Source of the DNA: Streptococcus marmotae
GTDB lineage: Bacteria > Bacillota > Bacilli > Lactobacillales > Streptococcaceae
NCBI RefSeq assembly: GCF_001623565.1
Contig: NZ_CP015196.1
Location: 868,001-932,000, forward strand
DNA length: 64,000 nt
Direction: 5' to 3'
Shown: piece after piece, positions 61,611-64,000 of the stretch
Layout: the number at the start of each line of letters is the position of its first letter
Numbering within the stretch: the stretch's first letter is position 1
Notes under the pieces: model-generated
What the model saw: the letters and a program-made list of their open reading frames with translations, nothing else
Database searches by the model: none
Told to the model about the DNA's origin: nothing
Made by a program: the position numbers and the translations under genes

Positions 61611-62495
61611 ATGTCAGGAACACAAAATCAAAATTTACCAGTGCGTCAATACGCACCACAATACAGACAAATTCTATCTACTGTCTTTGATGCAAAGAAG
61701 GCTTTTGAAGGTGTGCTTGCGCCTATTCAGGCTTTGGATGGTGTGCAGTTTAATGCCAAGGCTTTTTCTGTTAAGACGAATGTAACACCAGTCGTTGTCG
61801 GGACTTACAGCACGGATGCCAATACGGCTTTTGGGACTGGCACAGGTAATTCTACTCGTTTTGGTCAGATGACGGAAGTTATCTATGCAGATACGGATGT
61901 TGAGTATAGCTATACTTTATCTATCCACGAAGGGATTGACCGCTATACTGTGAACAATGATTTGAATGCGGCGATTGCGGATCGTTTGAAATTGCAGTCA
62001 GAGGCGCAGACTCGCCAAATGAACAAGCGTATCGGTAAATTCTTATCAGATAATGCTGGGGAAACGAAAGCTTTGGCTGATTTCTCAGAAGATAAAATCA
62101 AGAAGTTGTTTAATGATATCAATGCTTATGTTATCAATACTGAAATTACAGCACCTATCAAGGCGTATGTTCGTGCGGAGTTATACAATGCCATCGTGGA
62201 TATGGCGAGCGTGACGACTGCTAAGGGCGCTTCGGTGTCGATTGATACTAATGGTTTGGTGAAGTATAAGAATGTGACTTTGATTGAAACGCCTGCTCAG
62301 TATTTTGCTGAAGGGGTACTTGCTATCTTTGCACCAGATGGGATTGTGATTCCGTTTGTTGGGATTCAAACGGCTCGTACGATCGAAGCACAAGAATTTG
62401 ATGGGGTGAAATTCCAAGCGGCGGCTAAAGGTGGAACTTTTATCCTTGATGATAACAAGAAGGCTCTTATTAAAGTAACTGGTACGATTGTGTAA
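61611..62495 (+). CDS. Major capsid protein
   Basis: A 294-aa HK97-fold capsid subunit by position and composition (after scaffold, before connector genes). It starts MSGTQNQNLPVRQYAPQYRQ. The N-terminal arm and E-loop region includes VGTYSTDANTAFGTGTGNST; a long spine-helix segment lies around 115-160 (LKLQSEAQTRQMNKRIGKFL). The C-terminal A-domain has AIFAPDGIVIPFVGIQTART. AAAGGA precedes the ATG. Confidence 0.85.
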   Translation: MSGTQNQNLPVRQYAPQYRQILSTVFDAKKAFEGVLAPIQALDGVQFNAKAFSVKTNVTPVVVGTYSTDANTAFGTGTGNSTRFGQMTEVIYADTDVEYSYTLSIHEGIDRYTVNNDLNAAIADRLKLQSEAQTRQMNKRIGKFLSDNAGETKALADFSEDKIKKLFNDINAYVINTEITAPIKAYVRAELYNAIVDMASVTTAKGASVSIDTNGLVKYKNVTLIETPAQYFAEGVLAIFAPDGIVIPFVGIQTARTIEAQEFDGVKFQAAAKGGTFILDDNKKALIKVTGTIV

Positions 62496-62505
62496 GGAGG
62501 GGTAA

Positions 62506-62742
62506 ATGGCTCTATATGAATCAAAGTGTAATTTGACTTTATTGGCTGAAGGAGAGAGCTTGTTGGTTGGAGATAAGATTGAACTAAGTCAGGCTCGGGC
62601 CGATGAAATCAATCAGGTGGTGAGAGGGATTTTTCAAGATATTCCTCAAGCGCTTGTTGCTGTTGAGGTAGAGAATGCTTCGGCGGAGAAACCAAAGCGG
62701 AGTCGTAAGAAAGTTGTGGAAGATACTGAGGCGGAATCTTAA
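62506..62742 (+). CDS. Small head-region protein
   Basis: A 78-aa protein (MALYESKCNLTLLAEGESLL, then EKPKRSRKKVVEDTEAES) behind AGGAGGGG. The compact N-terminal part and disordered charged tail resemble small capsid-decorating or head-fibre-like proteins after the capsid gene in related phages. This is only by position. Its end is inside a terminator hairpin. Confidence 0.6.
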   Translation: MALYESKCNLTLLAEGESLLVGDKIELSQARADEINQVVRGIFQDIPQALVAVEVENASAEKPKRSRKKVVEDTEAES

Positions 62743-62753
62743 TCCGCCTTTTT
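62730..62753 (+). terminator. Terminator within the structural operon
   Basis: GGCGGA, a 7-nt loop, TCCGCC and five T. It overlaps the last codons of the upstream gene and would lower expression of connector genes relative to capsid. Confidence 0.82.
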
Positions 62754-62770
62754 GATTGGAGGTGAGGGAT

Positions 62771-63175
62771 ATGGCTTATTTGACAGAAAGAGAGTTTGAA
62801 GGATTCGGATTTGAGGAAGTAGAGGATTTTGAACTGCTCGCGAAGCGGGCTGAGGTAGCTATTGACCTCTATACTGGCAATTTTTATTCGGCGGTTGATT
62901 TTGAGTCAGACTTTGAACCAAGGAAGAAGGCAGTCAAGCAGGCTATGGCCTTTCAGATTGCTTATCTGGACAGTTCAGGTATTTTGACGGCAGAAGACAA
63001 GCAGGCTATGGCTGGTGTGACGCTTGGTCGGACTTCTATCAATTATTCTGGAGGCCGTCAGACGGCTTCTCAGACGCGTTCGTTGGCTGAGCGGTATAAT
63101 TTATCTTTGGACGCTGAAAGTCTTCTGAGAGGGGCTGGTTTTGGCTATGCGGGGGTGAATTATGATCGCTATTGA
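62771..63175 (+). CDS. Head-tail connector protein (Gp6-like)
   Basis: A 134-aa adaptor expected to bind under the portal. It starts at the ATG behind GGAGGTGA (MAYLTEREFEGFGFEEVEDF) and has AVDFESDFEPRKKAVKQAMA, an alpha-helical pattern of the gp6/QLRG connector family. Overlaps the next gene by 14 nt. Confidence 0.78.
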   Translation: MAYLTEREFEGFGFEEVEDFELLAKRAEVAIDLYTGNFYSAVDFESDFEPRKKAVKQAMAFQIAYLDSSGILTAEDKQAMAGVTLGRTSINYSGGRQTASQTRSLAERYNLSLDAESLLRGAGFGYAGVNYDRY

Positions 63176-63497
63176 TAAACGGTTATTGGTTGACTCTGTC
63201 ATCGTAAAAATCATCCAAAAGAAGGATGACTGGGGGAAAGAGACGTATCAAAAAGTCTCTCTTTCTCCTGTTCGTTTTGACCGTAAGTCTGCTACTGTTG
63301 GGACGGCGAATCAGCGGAGTTGGTCTAAGTCTTCTACAATCTTTGTGTATACTCGGTATTGTTCTATGACTATTGACGACAGTTGGTTGAACGCTATTGT
63401 CGATGATGGGGATAGGGAGTATAAAATTACGTCGATTACGCCTGTTTATTATCCGCATAACCGCAAGATTTTTTCGTATGAAATCGAGGTGGTGTGA
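63162..63497 (+). CDS. Putative minor capsid / head-closure protein
   Basis: A 111-aa beta-rich protein (MIAIDKRLLVDSVIVKIIQK, then YKITSITPVYYPHNRKIFSY) like the Minor_capsid_1 family, which closes the head after packaging. It overlaps both neighbours (14 nt upstream, 1 nt at TGATG downstream). Confidence 0.78.
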   Translation: MIAIDKRLLVDSVIVKIIQKKDDWGKETYQKVSLSPVRFDRKSATVGTANQRSWSKSSTIFVYTRYCSMTIDDSWLNAIVDDGDREYKITSITPVYYPHNRKIFSYEIEVV

Positions 63498-63892
63498 TGG
63501 TAGATGTCAAGGTTCATGTTGATGTAAAAGGGATTGAGCAGAAAGTTAGCTCGGAAGCACTAGCCAAGGGAAAGCTGGCTATCGCAAATCAGATGTTACT
63601 CGATATGGAACGCTTTGTTCCTAAACGAAGGGGAGATTTGAGGACGAGTGGACACGTCAGAAAAGATAGTGTGGTCTATAATGTCCCCTATGCTCGTATT
63701 ATCTACTATGGTCGTAAGCGTAAGGGGTTCTTTTCTGAAAAGCAACGCCGTTTCTTTTTCGCGAATAAGGATAAGTTGCTGAATCAGCCTAAGACCCCTG
63801 GAACGGGTCCACGGTGGGATAAGAAAGCTATTCCGCTTTATTCTGAGAAGTGGGCTGAGGTTGGTTTGAGAGCGATGGGAGTATCGAAATGA
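63497..63892 (+). CDS. Putative minor capsid protein (Minor_capsid_2-like)
   Basis: A 131-aa protein starting MVDVKVHVDVKGIEQKVSSE and containing RFVPKRRGDLRTSGHVRKDS and VPYARIIYYGRKRKGFFS, the usual pattern of the HK97 gp10-like/Minor_capsid_2 family at the neck. Coupled to both neighbours by overlaps. Confidence 0.8.
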   Translation: MVDVKVHVDVKGIEQKVSSEALAKGKLAIANQMLLDMERFVPKRRGDLRTSGHVRKDSVVYNVPYARIIYYGRKRKGFFSEKQRRFFFANKDKLLNQPKTPGTGPRWDKKAIPLYSEKWAEVGLRAMGVSK

Positions 63893-64000
63893 ATAACAAT
63901 GATTTTGCGCAGGTCTTGTTAGATTTTATCAATAGCTTAGGTTTGCCTATTAGAGGTGGGCATGATTATCTAAGCGAGACGGAAGGGCTTGTGATTTACC
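63889..64000 (+). CDS. Neck/tail-terminator protein, N-terminal part (runs off right edge)
   Basis: Starts at an ATGA overlap with the preceding gene. The visible 37 residues (MNNNDFAQVLLDFINSLGLP) fit a Minor_capsid_3/tail-terminator protein by position. The rest lies outside the window. Confidence 0.6.
   Translation, partial: MNNNDFAQVLLDFINSLGLPIRGGHDYLSETEGLVIY

Noticed and set aside
1..64000. CRISPR array or rRNA operon
   Set aside because: No regularly spaced repeat-spacer pattern and no rRNA sequence was seen.

Overview
The window is chromosomal DNA of a low-GC Firmicute of the genus Streptococcus. Gene order (adcRCBA, tyrS divergent from pbp1b, rpoBC, rpsL-rpsG-fusA, gap, pgk, glnRA, and rpoY-rnjA) and protein sequence fit the Streptococcus suis group best. 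The species call is an inference from remembered synteny, not a computed match.

Layout. 1-316: 3' end of an IS630-type transposase. 357-3942: zinc-regulated adcRCBA uptake operon behind an AdcR box. 3964-4712: copper-type repressor copY and chaperone copZ with no copA between them. 4793-6524 (minus): HIT protein and tyrS. 6649-16850: pbp1b, rpoB and rpoC. 16942-17991: luciferase-like monooxygenase. 18210-21958: rpsL, rpsG, a repeat-filled gap, then fusA. 21959-23609: an IS1182-family element inserted at the fusA terminator and itself broken by a 114-bp repeat. 23699-24596: remnant of a secreted toxin tail followed by two small related genes. 24664-26474: second IS1182-type element. 26471-28469 (minus): opine-dehydrogenase/racemase pair. 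28606-33828: gap, pgk, a FUSC-type exporter and glnRA behind a GlnR box. 34060-36615: three-gene lantibiotic-type ABC transporter with BceR-like boxes. 36621-38804 (minus): rnjA and rpoY behind a structured leader.

From about 38.8 kb to the right edge lies one temperate siphophage prophage, integrated just upstream of the rpoY-rnjA promoter and running past the window. Its leftward arm carries integrase, a DUF3800 protein with a zinc-ribbon partner that ends in an SSB-like tail, relBE and the CI-type repressor. The rightward arm carries Cro-like regulators, small early genes, a replisome organiser with internal iterons, Gp157-ERF-SSB-RusA recombination genes, DUF3310/DUF1642/YopX accessory genes, ArpU, a structured non-coding segment with a tRNA-Tyr and a tRNA-like element, a ParB-like/glycosyltransferase pair, terminase, portal, a MuF protein fused to an Ntox50-type toxin, scaffold, major capsid and head-tail connectors.

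How the parts work together. The left half is housekeeping: metal homeostasis, cell wall synthesis, transcription, translation, glycolysis and nitrogen control, each unit with recognisable promoters, operators and terminators. Points needing a second look are a repeat family whose hairpins differ in sequence between copies yet keep their pairing, the SSB-tail-bearing zinc ribbon beside DUF3800, the ParB-glycosyltransferase pair, the tRNA-like RNA, and insertion scars around relBE and fusA.
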